NCBI GenBank assembly: GCA_945901855.1
Contig: CAMDLT010000003.1
Location: 1-64,000, forward strand
DNA length: 64,000 bases
Reading direction: 5' to 3'
Origin: Asaia bogorensis
GTDB lineage: Bacteria > Pseudomonadota > Alphaproteobacteria > CACIAM-22H2
Shown here: positions 8,167-16,039 of the stretch, in pieces
Position numbering within the stretch: the stretch's first letter is position 1
Layout: each line of letters starts with the position of its first letter
Program-made: the position numbers and the translations under genes
Notes under the pieces: generated by a model
What the model was told of the DNA's origin: nothing
What the model saw: only the letters and a program-made list of their open reading frames with translations
The model's database searches: none

Positions 8167-9372
8167 GTGACCCAACCGACCGAAACCAACCAAAACGCTC
8201 CCCAAACCGAAGCCGTGCAGAGCGCCTTCGACCAGTTGAAACTCCATTCCGCGCTGCTCGCCGCCGTCAAGGCCGAAGGCTACACGACGCCGACGCCGAT
8301 CCAGCAGCAAGCGATCCCCGAAGTGCTCGCGGGCCGCGACCTGCTCGGCATCGCCCAGACCGGCACCGGCAAGACCGCCGCTTTTGCGCTGCCGATCCTG
8401 CACCGCCTGGTTGCCAACCAAGTGCGCTTGGGCCGCAGCCTTACGCGCGTGCTGGTGCTCTCGCCGACGCGCGAACTGGCAAGCCAGATCGCCGACAGCT
8501 TCAAGACCTACGGACGCACGCTGCCCGTGCGCGGCGCGGTCGTTTACGGCGGCGTGTCGTTCGGACCCCAGGCGCGCCAGCTGCAAAGCGGCGTGGATAT
8601 CGTCGTTGCGACCCCCGGCCGTCTGCTCGACCATATCCAGCAGGGCACGTTGAAGCTCGACAAGACCGAAATCTTCGTGCTCGACGAAGCCGACCAGATG
8701 CTCGATCTCGGCTTCATGCGCGACATCCGCAAGATCGTGGCGCTGCTGCCGCAGAACCGCCAGAACTTGTTTTTCTCGGCGACGATGCCCAAGGAAATCG
8801 GCAATCTCGCGGGCGAATTGCTGCGCAATCCCGCGCGCGTCCAAGTCACGCCGGTCGCCAAAACAGCGGACCGCGTGGAACAGCGCGTCGTGCTCTGCGA
8901 CGGGGCGCGCAAGCGCGCGATCCTCTCCGAAATCCTGACCAAGATCGCCACCACGCGCACGCTCGTGTTCGCCCGCACCAAGCGCGGCGCTGACAAAGTC
9001 GCCGAGTATCTGGAAAAAGGCGGCATCCCGGCCAACGCGATCCACGGCAACAAAAGCCAGGGCCAGCGCGAGCGCGCCTTGGCCGCGTTCCGCAACGGCC
9101 AATGCCGCGTTCTGGTCGCGACCGACATTGCCGCGCGCGGCATCGACGTCGATGCGGTCGGCCACGTCATCAACTACGACCTTCCCAACGTCGCAGAAAG
9201 CTACGTGCATCGCATCGGCCGTACGGCACGCGCCGGGGCCGAAGGCATGGCGATTTCGTTGTGCGATCCGAGCGAGCGTGCGTTCCTGCGCGACATCGAA
9301 CGCCTGATCCGCCAGACGATCCCGCGCCTCGAAATGCCGGGCGAAAACCAGCCGCAGCGGCGCGCCGCCTAA
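8167..9372 (+). CDS. DEAD-box ATP-dependent RNA helicase (RhlE-like)
   Basis: This 401-residue helicase unwinds short RNA duplexes in ribosome assembly, RNA decay or cold adaptation. Motifs in order: Q-motif around TPTPIQQQAIP, motif I AQTGTGKT (63-70), Ia PTRELASQI, Ib TPGRLLD, motif II VLDEADQML, motif III FSATMP, and the second RecA domain with ATDIAARGIDVD and HRIGRTARAG. The C-terminal tail is very short, so there is no long basic extension. The GTG start at 8167 is chosen over TTG at 8137 because the Q-motif region begins there and the family has no extra hydrophobic leader. A leader hairpin lies just upstream. Confidence 0.93.
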   Translation: MTQPTETNQNAPQTEAVQSAFDQLKLHSALLAAVKAEGYTTPTPIQQQAIPEVLAGRDLLGIAQTGTGKTAAFALPILHRLVANQVRLGRSLTRVLVLSPTRELASQIADSFKTYGRTLPVRGAVVYGGVSFGPQARQLQSGVDIVVATPGRLLDHIQQGTLKLDKTEIFVLDEADQMLDLGFMRDIRKIVALLPQNRQNLFFSATMPKEIGNLAGELLRNPARVQVTPVAKTADRVEQRVVLCDGARKRAILSEILTKIATTRTLVFARTKRGADKVAEYLEKGGIPANAIHGNKSQGQRERALAAFRNGQCRVLVATDIAARGIDVDAVGHVINYDLPNVAESYVHRIGRTARAGAEGMAISLCDPSERAFLRDIERLIRQTIPRLEMPGENQPQRRAA

Positions 9373-9408
9373 ACGCGGAACTTCGTATTTGGGTACAGGT
9401 TTTGCTAA

Positions 9409-9435
9409 GCTCCTCCGGTCTTTGACTGGAGGAGC
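9409..9435 (+). promoter_or_regulatory. Hairpin masking the ribosome binding site of the AtzG-like gene
   Basis: GCTCCTCC (9409-9416) and GGAGGAGC (9428-9435) form a perfect 8-bp stem with an 11-base loop. The right arm contains the complete Shine-Dalgarno GGAGGAG, four bases before the ATG at 9439. Folding would hide the ribosome binding site. There is no T-run after it, so it is not a terminator. It suggests translational control of the downstream amidase pair, for example by temperature or a bound factor; this is inference from the sequence. Confidence 0.6.
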
Positions 9436-9438
9436 CGC

Positions 9439-9627
9439 ATGGCCAAGCTCGACGAACATACCGCTGCCCATATGGCGGCGTTGCTGAACATCCAAGTGAC
9501 GGCCGAACAGGCCAAACGCATCGCCGCCCAGTTGGCGCCCGCGATCGAAACTGTTGCCGCACAAGCCCTGCCGTTCGATACCGAACCTTCGAACCTTGCC
9601 CGCAATCTTGCGCGCGGTGCAAAATGA
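9439..9627 (+). CDS. AtzG-like small amidase partner (DUF4089 type)
   Basis: This 62-residue protein resembles AtzG/GatC-type small subunits (DUF4089), which bind and stabilise an amidase-signature partner. Seen: a helical N-terminal motif around AAHMAALLNIQVTAEQAKRI and a C-terminal segment ending PFDTEPSNLARNLARGAK, where a D-x-EP motif is typical of these small subunits. Its stop overlaps the start of the amidase gene (ATGA, 9624-9627), so the two are translationally coupled. The ribosome binding site sits in a perfect hairpin. The family call is from pattern memory for a very short protein, hence moderate confidence. Confidence 0.7.
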   Translation: MAKLDEHTAAHMAALLNIQVTAEQAKRIAAQLAPAIETVAAQALPFDTEPSNLARNLARGAK

Positions 9628-11039
9628 GCAAGCTTCCAAGCGACCCGACCCTCGCGACGCTCGTCGATATCGCCGACGCGATCGCCAAACGCGAAATTTC
9701 GAGCCTCGAAATCACGACGGCCCTGATCGCGCGCGCCGCCGCATGGCAGCCCAAGCTCAACGCTTTCATCGCCCTCGATGCGGAGAGCGCTTTGGCCGCC
9801 GCCAAGGCCGCCGACGGCAAAGCGGCCACCGGCAAACTGCACGGCGTGCCGCTCGCGCACAAAGACATGTATTACCGCAAGGGCCGCGTTTCGACATGCG
9901 GCTCGCAAATTCGCCGCCACTGGAAGGCCGAAACCACCGCAACGGCCTTGGCCCGCCTCGATGCTGCAGGTGCCGTCGATCTTGGCACGCTCAACATGGC
10001 GGAGTTTGCGTTCGGCCCCACCGGCCACAACTACCATTTCGGCCATGCGCGCAATCCCTGGAACACCGACTACATTACGGGCGGCTCGTCCTCGGGCTCG
10101 GGGGCGGCCGTCGCGGCGCGCCTCACATTTGCGGCATTGGGTTCGGACACCGGCGGGTCGATCCGCATGCCGGCTTTGTGCAACGGCTTGGTCGGCATCA
10201 AACCGACCTGGGGCCGCGTGAGCCGCCACGGTGCCATGACGTTGTCTTGGACCATGGACACGGTCGGCCCGCTGGCGCGGACCGTGCGCGACTGCGCGCG
10301 CGTGTTCGCCGCCATCGCAGGCCCCGACGAAAACGACCATACGGCCGCCAACGTGGCGGTGGCCGACTACGAAGCCGCCTGCATGCGGCCGGTGCGCGGG
10401 CTTCGGCTCGGCATTCCGGAAGGCTATTTCGACGCCGACCTCGATTCCGACGTCGGCGATGCGTGGGACAATGCCGCCGAGATCTTCGAAAAACTCGGCG
10501 TCGAGATCAAACGCGTCAAACTCCCCGACCTTGAAGCCGTCAACGCGGCCGGCGCTTTGACGACCGCGTGCGAGGCCGCCGCCGCCCATCGGCCGTGGAT
10601 GGAAAGCCGCCTCGACGAATATTCGCCGCAAGTGCGCGCGCGCCTGATGTCCGGTCTGGCCGTGCCGGGGATTGCCTATATCGACGCCCAGCGCATCCGC
10701 GCCGCGATGCTCGCTCGCTTCAGTGAAGAAATCTTCGGCGAGGTCGATGCGCTGTTGGCGCCCACGCTCAACACGCCGATCCCGACGATCGCGGACGGCG
10801 ACGTCGCCGACGGTCCGTTGATGCCCGCGTTCTTGGGGCGCATGACGCGCCTCTCGCGGCCCTTCAACGCGATGGGTCTGCCCGCCTTGTCGGTGCCGAT
10901 GCGCTTCGATCGCAACGGGCTGCCCTTGGGTCTGCAGATCGCCGGGCGCGCCTTCGATGAAGCGACCCTGTTCGCGCTGGGTGCCGCGTTCGAGCGCGTC
11001 GTGCCGTTCCATGCGCAGGCGCCGGTGCTGAAGGGCTGA
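9624..11039 (+). CDS. Amidase of the amidase-signature family (AtzE/GatA-like)
   Basis: This 471-residue hydrolase splits amide bonds using a Ser-cisSer-Lys triad. Seen: catalytic Lys80 in PLAHKD, the signature GGSSSGSGAA (153-162) with the bridging serine, and the nucleophile Ser179 in DTGGSIRMPA. It is coupled to an AtzG-like small subunit upstream. In the AtzG-AtzE pair of cyanuric-acid degradation the enzyme removes an amide from a biuret-derived intermediate, and other members act on varied amides. The nearby hutD, 5-oxoprolinase and amidohydrolase genes suggest a role in using cyclic or ureido nitrogen. The true substrate is unknown. Confidence 0.88.
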   Translation: MSKLPSDPTLATLVDIADAIAKREISSLEITTALIARAAAWQPKLNAFIALDAESALAAAKAADGKAATGKLHGVPLAHKDMYYRKGRVSTCGSQIRRHWKAETTATALARLDAAGAVDLGTLNMAEFAFGPTGHNYHFGHARNPWNTDYITGGSSSGSGAAVAARLTFAALGSDTGGSIRMPALCNGLVGIKPTWGRVSRHGAMTLSWTMDTVGPLARTVRDCARVFAAIAGPDENDHTAANVAVADYEAACMRPVRGLRLGIPEGYFDADLDSDVGDAWDNAAEIFEKLGVEIKRVKLPDLEAVNAAGALTTACEAAAAHRPWMESRLDEYSPQVRARLMSGLAVPGIAYIDAQRIRAAMLARFSEEIFGEVDALLAPTLNTPIPTIADGDVADGPLMPAFLGRMTRLSRPFNAMGLPALSVPMRFDRNGLPLGLQIAGRAFDEATLFALGAAFERVVPFHAQAPVLKG

Positions 11040-11615
11040 TTACCTGGGAAAGATCGACGCGCACATCAATCGCCCGCTTGTCGCAACGATATCGAAGGCA
11101 TTTGCGGCATCGAGGCGCAGCGCGTCGCCGGGTTCGATCGAATAGGCGCCAGCGCCTGCCGTGAGGGACGCACGTTCCGACGGCGCATAGAGGATATGGA
11201 TACCGGCGCGCAGCGTTTGCAGCGCGCCGATGCGCGGCACGCCAAGATCGATCTCGGCGTGCGTGCGCCGGGCGATGAGGTTCAGAACCTCGACCGGGCC
11301 GTCGGCAAGATCGGCTTCGATCGGGCCTTCGCCAGGATAGCGTACCGGGCTGTCGGGAAATGCGAGCGTGCGCTCGAACCCGCCGGGTCCGCGCAAATGC
11401 AACCCCCGTCCGCGCAGGACAAGCTGGCAGCGATCGAATCCGGCGAGATCCGAAAACGGGCCCGGTACCGGGATCGACGTACGGCCCAAACGCCAAATCG
11501 TGCCGGCCCAATCGCCGAGCGCACTGCCCGGCCGGTAGGCGGCGGCGATGTCGGTCGTGACACCGCGGCCGTTCTTCCAGGGGAACGAAACGAACGACGC
11601 TGCGGCGATCGGCAT
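11040..11615 (-). CDS. hutD: HutD-family protein
   Basis: This 191-residue cupin-like HutD protein is typically encoded with histidine-utilisation genes, where it is thought to limit or tune the pathway. Seen: the family start FPWKNGRGVTTDIAAA and the beta-rich body with DLAGFDRCQLVLRGRGLHL. The ATG at 11615 is chosen because it puts the WKNG motif about 12 residues in, as in the family; GTG at 11624 is possible. It is convergent with the amidase (its stop begins the base after the amidase stop) and divergent from pxpB. No other hut genes are visible, which is odd. It may serve the 5-oxoproline genes instead. Confidence 0.8.
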   Translation of the reverse strand: MPIAAASFVSFPWKNGRGVTTDIAAAYRPGSALGDWAGTIWRLGRTSIPVPGPFSDLAGFDRCQLVLRGRGLHLRGPGGFERTLAFPDSPVRYPGEGPIEADLADGPVEVLNLIARRTHAEIDLGVPRIGALQTLRAGIHILYAPSERASLTAGAGAYSIEPGDALRLDAANAFDIVATSGRLMCASIFPR

Positions 11616-11804
11616 GGCGCGCACGCTTGTCACGGCGCGACGCGCGGCAGCGTTCGGGCCAAAGCGAGAAGCATCTTTTGCATCCAGCGTTCCTTTTTTT
11701 GGGAGAGTGCCAGCGAGCCTATACGCCCGCCCCCGGATTGACGACACCAAGCTGCCCGATCGGATTGGACGGCACAGCGGAGCTGTGGTTTGTTCGGAGC
11801 CGCG

Positions 11805-12536
11805 ATGACGATCCTTGCTTCCGCTTTGCGCATCCGGCCCTACGGCGACGCGGCCCTGACGGTCGAGTTCGGCGACAGCGTCGATCCGGACCTGAATGCC
11901 GCCGTGCTCGGGCTCGACCGGGCGGTAGCGGGCGCGAAGCTTGCGGGCGTGACCGACACGATCCCCACCTACCGCGCGCTGTTCGTGCAGTACGATCCGG
12001 TCGCGATCGGCTACGGCGAACTTTCGGCCGCACTCCGAAAACTGGCGGCGGACGCCAAACCGCAAGCGGCTTCGGGCCGCGTTTGGCACATCCCGGTCGT
12101 TTACGGCGGCGAGATGGGCTTCGATCTCGACGATGTGGCGGCCGCACACGGAATCGCCGCAGACGAGGTCGCAAAACGCCATGCCGGCGCCGACTACCGC
12201 ATCTACATGATCGGCTTCACGCCGGGTTTTGCGTATCTGGGCGGGCTCGACCAGAGCATCGCCACACCGCGGCGCGCAGCCCCGCGCGCAGTGACGCCGC
12301 CAGGGGCGATCATGATCGGCGGCGTGCAGGCGTGCGTGCAGTGCCAAGCCGCCCCCAGCGGCTGGCATGTGCTGGGCCGCACGCCGATGCGAAACTTCCA
12401 CCCGGCGCGCACGCCGATGTTTTTGATGGAACCGGGCGACGGCGTGCGCTTCTTCGACATCGCCAAGAGCGAGTGGGCCGCCCTGGAGCGCGCGGCCGAG
12501 CGGGGCGAGCCCGTCGCCCGCTTGGTTGCCGCATGA
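11805..12536 (+). CDS. pxpB: 5-oxoprolinase subunit B
   Basis: This 243-residue protein is the PxpB (KipI-type) part of the prokaryotic ATP-dependent 5-oxoprolinase, which opens 5-oxoproline to glutamate. Seen: the N-terminal segment RIRPYGDAALTVEFG, the family-typical IYMIGFTPGFAYLGG, and the conserved PRRAAPRAVTPPGAIMIGG. The start at 11805 has an SD-like CGGAG six bases upstream and follows a divergent region shared with hutD. It overlaps pxpC by four bases. The pxpBCA order here is a normal arrangement, so a functional 5-oxoproline recycling enzyme is very likely. Confidence 0.92.
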   Translation: MTILASALRIRPYGDAALTVEFGDSVDPDLNAAVLGLDRAVAGAKLAGVTDTIPTYRALFVQYDPVAIGYGELSAALRKLAADAKPQAASGRVWHIPVVYGGEMGFDLDDVAAAHGIAADEVAKRHAGADYRIYMIGFTPGFAYLGGLDQSIATPRRAAPRAVTPPGAIMIGGVQACVQCQAAPSGWHVLGRTPMRNFHPARTPMFLMEPGDGVRFFDIAKSEWAALERAAERGEPVARLVAA

Positions 12537-13552
12537 GCGTTCTTGCGATCGACGAGGCGGGCCCTGCGACCTCGGTGCAAGATGGCGGGCGCTTGGGTTA
12601 TCTGCGCTTCGGGCTCTCCTCGGCGGGGGCGATGGACCGCACGGCGCTGGAGACCGCCAACGCCTTGGTCGGCAACGCCCCGCTCGCGCCCGCGATCGAG
12701 ATCGGTCCATTTCCCGCGCGATTTTCGGCAGCCGACGGCGATATTCGCCTGGCCCTAACAGGGGCCGCACGCACCGCCGACATTGGCGGGCGCACCGTGG
12801 CGATGGGCGAGAGCTTCGTCCTCAAATCGGGCGAAACGCTGCGCTTGCAGGCGGCGCGCGGCGGCACGTTCAGCATGCTGGCGATCGCGGGCGGCATCGA
12901 CGGCACGCCGATGTTCGGCAGCTTTTCGGTGCATGCGCGGGCCGACCTTGGCAGCCCGCTGCCGCGCCCTTTGAAAGCCGGCGACCGTCTGGCGGTGGCA
13001 AGGGCGGTTGCGGGCGCACGCGACTTTCGGTTGCCGATCACCGTACCCGGCGCGTCCGCGATCCGCGTCGTTCTGGGGCCGCAGGACGATTATTTTGGCG
13101 ACGCTGCGCTGGAAGAATTTTTTGCCGCCGACTGGCAAATTTCGCCCGCGTCCGACCGCATGGGCTACCGCCTGCTCGGTCCCAAGATCGTCGCCGCGCG
13201 CGGCCACAACATCGTCTCGGACGGCATTGCGCTTGGCCAGATCCAGGTGCCGGGCGACGGCCAGCCGCTGGTACTGATGGCCGACCGGGGAACGACCGGC
13301 GGTTACCCCAAAATCGCCGCGATCATTTCGGCCGATCTGGGGCGGTTTGCGCAAACGCCGGCGGGCACGATCGTGCGCTTCGAAGCCGTTTCCATCGAAG
13401 CGGCCCAGGATATCGCGCGCAGCTGGCGCCGCCAGCTTGCCGCCCTGCCCGCGTCGCGCCAGACTATGGTGCAAGGACATCCCACCAGCGAAACGCTGCT
13501 GGGGGCCAATCTTGCGGGCGAGGCGGTCGATGCGCTCGCCCCGCATCTGTGA
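12533..13552 (+). CDS. pxpC: 5-oxoprolinase subunit C
   Basis: This 339-residue protein is the PxpC (KipA-like, biotin-dependent carboxylase-related) subunit. Seen: the opening VQDGGRLGYLRFGLSSAGAMDR, the LALTGAARTADIGG strand region, VLGPQDDYFGDAALEEFF and the C-terminal GQPLVLMADRGTTGGYPKIA. It begins inside the pxpB stop codon (ATGA overlap) and is followed 12 bases later by pxpA. The three proteins act as a complex that couples ATP hydrolysis to ring opening of 5-oxoproline. KipI/KipA naming is historical; the enzymatic role is supported by the presence of all three genes. Confidence 0.92.
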   Translation: MSVLAIDEAGPATSVQDGGRLGYLRFGLSSAGAMDRTALETANALVGNAPLAPAIEIGPFPARFSAADGDIRLALTGAARTADIGGRTVAMGESFVLKSGETLRLQAARGGTFSMLAIAGGIDGTPMFGSFSVHARADLGSPLPRPLKAGDRLAVARAVAGARDFRLPITVPGASAIRVVLGPQDDYFGDAALEEFFAADWQISPASDRMGYRLLGPKIVAARGHNIVSDGIALGQIQVPGDGQPLVLMADRGTTGGYPKIAAIISADLGRFAQTPAGTIVRFEAVSIEAAQDIARSWRRQLAALPASRQTMVQGHPTSETLLGANLAGEAVDALAPHL

Positions 13553-13564
13553 CGGAGACACACC

Positions 13565-14323
13565 ATGCAGGTCGACCTCAACAGCGATTTGGGCGAAAGC
13601 TTCGGCCCGTGGAACATGGGCGACGACGGCGCGATGCTCGACATCGTGACCAGCGCCAACGTTGCATGCGGCTTCCACGCGGGCGATCCCGACCATATGC
13701 GCGCGACGGTCGAGCGCGCCAAAGCGCGCAATGTTGCGATCGGCGCGCACCCCGGATTTGCCGACCTGCAAGGGTTCGGGCGTCGCCCGGTGCAGGGATT
13801 GAGTGCGCGCGAAGTCGAAAATCTGGTCGCGTACCAGATCGGCGCGTTGCAGGCGGTCGCGACGTTCGCAGGCCACCGCGTGACCCACGTCAAGGCGCAC
13901 GGCGCGCTGTCGAACATGGCGTGCGTCGACGATGCCCTCGCCAGCGCCTTGGCCGCCGCGATCAAAGCGGTCAGCGCGGATTTGGTGTTCGTCGTCATCC
14001 CGCTGACAGCGCTGGAACGGGCGGGCGAAAAAGCGAACCTGAAACTCGCGCGCGAAATCTATGCCGACCGCGCCTACGAAGACGACGGCACGCTGGTTTC
14101 GCGCAAAAAGCCGGGTGCCGTGCTGCACGACCCCGAGACGGTCGCAAACCGCGTGCTCGCGATGGTCGAAGCACGCGCGATCGTCAGCGTAACGGGCAAG
14201 AAAATTTCCCTTGGCATCGACACGGTCTGTATCCACGGCGATTCGCCGGGCGCCGTCGCGATGGCCAAAGCCGTACGCCGTCGCTTGGACGAAGCAGGCG
14301 TTGCGATCAAACCCTTTGCCTAA
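13565..14323 (+). CDS. pxpA: 5-oxoprolinase subunit A (LamB/YcsF family)
   Basis: This 252-residue protein belongs to the LamB/YcsF family, now known as PxpA. Seen: the diagnostic start [20 protein letters not shown], the metal-site-like [25 protein letters not shown] and [12 protein letters not shown], and the end [15 protein letters not shown]. It closes the pxpBCA operon and is followed by a 267-base AT-rich convergent gap. Together with PxpB and PxpC it should recycle 5-oxoproline, a damage product of glutamine and glutathione. Confidence 0.93.
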   Translation: MQVDLNSDLGESFGPWNMGDDGAMLDIVTSANVACGFHAGDPDHMRATVERAKARNVAIGAHPGFADLQGFGRRPVQGLSAREVENLVAYQIGALQAVATFAGHRVTHVKAHGALSNMACVDDALASALAAAIKAVSADLVFVVIPLTALERAGEKANLKLAREIYADRAYEDDGTLVSRKKPGAVLHDPETVANRVLAMVEARAIVSVTGKKISLGIDTVCIHGDSPGAVAMAKAVRRRLDEAGVAIKPFA

Positions 14324-14342
14324 ATGCAGCGTGCTGAAAATC

Positions 14343-14378
14343 AGGTAACGGGGCCGCGACAACAGGCGACCGTTACCT
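14343..14378. repeat. Inverted repeat in the AT-rich gap between pxpA and the amidohydrolase
   Basis: AGGTAACGG (14343-14351) and CCGTTACCT (14370-14378) are perfect 9-bp inverted repeats with 18 bases between. The gap 14324-14590 is convergent and far more AT-rich than its surroundings. It also holds ACCTT-TC-AAGGT (14551-14562) near the amidohydrolase stop. The first repeat could be a hairpin or a protein-binding site; no T-run follows, so a terminator is not certain. I see no gene in this stretch. Confidence 0.55.
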
Positions 14379-14590
14379 ATTTATCGACTTGATATTGCTT
14401 GCATGTAACCACGCCGACGATTTTTGGCGACGCACCAACGGCGCCCGCAGCCCAAAATCTTTCTTCACTTGTCAAACAGCGCACGCCCGCAAAAGGCGAT
14501 AGCGAAAGTGAAGCATTTTTGTTGGTTTAAAACAAGAACAATGTAATTATACCTTTCAAGGTTACAATGGAATATTTACACCCGCCTTGC

Positions 14591-16039
14591 CTAATTCTTC
14601 CCCGGCGCTTTGGTTGCGCGCCAGAAATGGGTGGGCATTTCCAGCAGATGATGCAGGCCCAAACGGTCGAGCATCGTTTGGGTTTCGCGCTCAGCCGCGT
14701 CGAGTACGGCATCCTCGTCCACGAGCATCGCTTTGCCGTTTTCCAGCGCCACCACGCCGTCCACGATCACCGTATCGACGTCGTTGCCGTTGGCAAAACA
14801 CACGACGCGATAGAGCGGCATGTTGGCTGGATACATATGCGCGCGGCGCAGATTGACAAGCGTCAGATCCGCCTTCTTGCCGATTTCCAGCGAGCCGATC
14901 TGGTCCTGCATGCCGAGCCCCTTGGCGCCGTTGATCGTGCACATCTCCAGCACCCGGCCCGGCGGCAGCCAGCTTGCATCGCGAAAATGGCGGCGATGAT
15001 AGTGCATGCATTGCTGCATGTGGCGGAACATGTCGGCCGAACGGTCGGGTGCTGTGCCATCCGACCCCAAGCACACGGTCGCCCCCGCATCGATCAGTTC
15101 GGGCGCCGGGCACCGCCCGTAAACCGAAGCGATGGCGCTGGGGTTGTGCGCGATGGCCGATTTGGTTTGCGCGCAGATCGCGACTTCTTCGTCGGTCAGA
15201 TCGGTCGAGTGCGAGAGCAGCGCGTCCGGCCCCAGCAACCCGTGGCTGTGCGCGAAGGCAACGCTGCCTTTGGTGTGGCCGTCTTGGGTGAACACCACGC
15301 CGCGCGCACGGCTGAGCGCGCGCATTTCGAGGGCTTGGTCGATGGCGGCCGAAATCTCGGCAGGCGGCAGCTTGTCGAGATGTTCGGGCCGCAAGGTTGG
15401 CGTGATGATGGCAATGCCGATGCGCCCGTTGCCGGCCCCATGCCAGTCGTCGATCAGCGTCTTGCAGGTCGCCAACTGGTCTTCGAACGAGACCTGGTAT
15501 TCGCGCTTGGTGTTGCCGGTCCATTTGGCATAGACGCGCGGATGCGGCGGGCGCGTCGAGCCGACCGCGACGATCGAGCGCGTGCCGACGCCCAGCACGC
15601 CCTTGCAGTGGGCAGCGCCGAACGACGGATCGTCGGTGCGCATGATCGTATCGCCACCGCCCAGCAGCGAAACGCCCGTGGTCACGCCAAAGCGCAGCCG
15701 TTCGAGCGCCGCCAACTGCGCCTCAGCGTGCCAGAACGCGTCGCTGGAGCCGACCGTATAGGCTTTCTCGCACGCGTCGTACCAAAGATCGGAATCGCCG
15801 CCGCCCATGGTTTTGATGAGGCCGTGGCCCGCATGCGCGTGCGCGTCGATGAGGCCAGGGATCACAGCCTTGCCTTTGGCATCGAGCGTGCGTTTGGCGG
15901 TGTGGCGCGCTTTGACAGCGTCGCTTGGGCCCACATCGACGATGCGGTCGCCCTGGATCGCGACGGCGCCGTCGTCGAAAACGGTGCGCTTGGAATCGAG
16001 CGTGGCGACGACGCCGCCCGCGACAATCAGATCGATCAT
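14591..16039 (-). CDS. Amidohydrolase-superfamily enzyme (SsnA/TrzN/AtzB-like)
   Basis: This 482-residue metal-dependent hydrolase probably deaminates or dechlorinates a ring compound or cleaves a cyclic amide. Metal ligands are visible: His67 and His69 in DAHAHAGHG, His255 in TQDGHTK, His277 in LLSHST and Asp327 in GSDGTAPDR. The N- and C-terminal beta domains are typical of the subgroup. It is translationally coupled (ATGA overlap) to the ABC transporter ATPase gene upstream, so the imported solute is the likely substrate. Substrate identity (guanine, triazine, hydantoin-like or other) cannot be read from the sequence. Confidence 0.85.
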   Translation of the reverse strand: MIDLIVAGGVVATLDSKRTVFDDGAVAIQGDRIVDVGPSDAVKARHTAKRTLDAKGKAVIPGLIDAHAHAGHGLIKTMGGGDSDLWYDACEKAYTVGSSDAFWHAEAQLAALERLRFGVTTGVSLLGGGDTIMRTDDPSFGAAHCKGVLGVGTRSIVAVGSTRPPHPRVYAKWTGNTKREYQVSFEDQLATCKTLIDDWHGAGNGRIGIAIITPTLRPEHLDKLPPAEISAAIDQALEMRALSRARGVVFTQDGHTKGSVAFAHSHGLLGPDALLSHSTDLTDEEVAICAQTKSAIAHNPSAIASVYGRCPAPELIDAGATVCLGSDGTAPDRSADMFRHMQQCMHYHRRHFRDASWLPPGRVLEMCTINGAKGLGMQDQIGSLEIGKKADLTLVNLRRAHMYPANMPLYRVVCFANGNDVDTVIVDGVVALENGKAMLVDEDAVLDAAERETQTMLDRLGLHHLLEMPTHFWRATKAPGKN

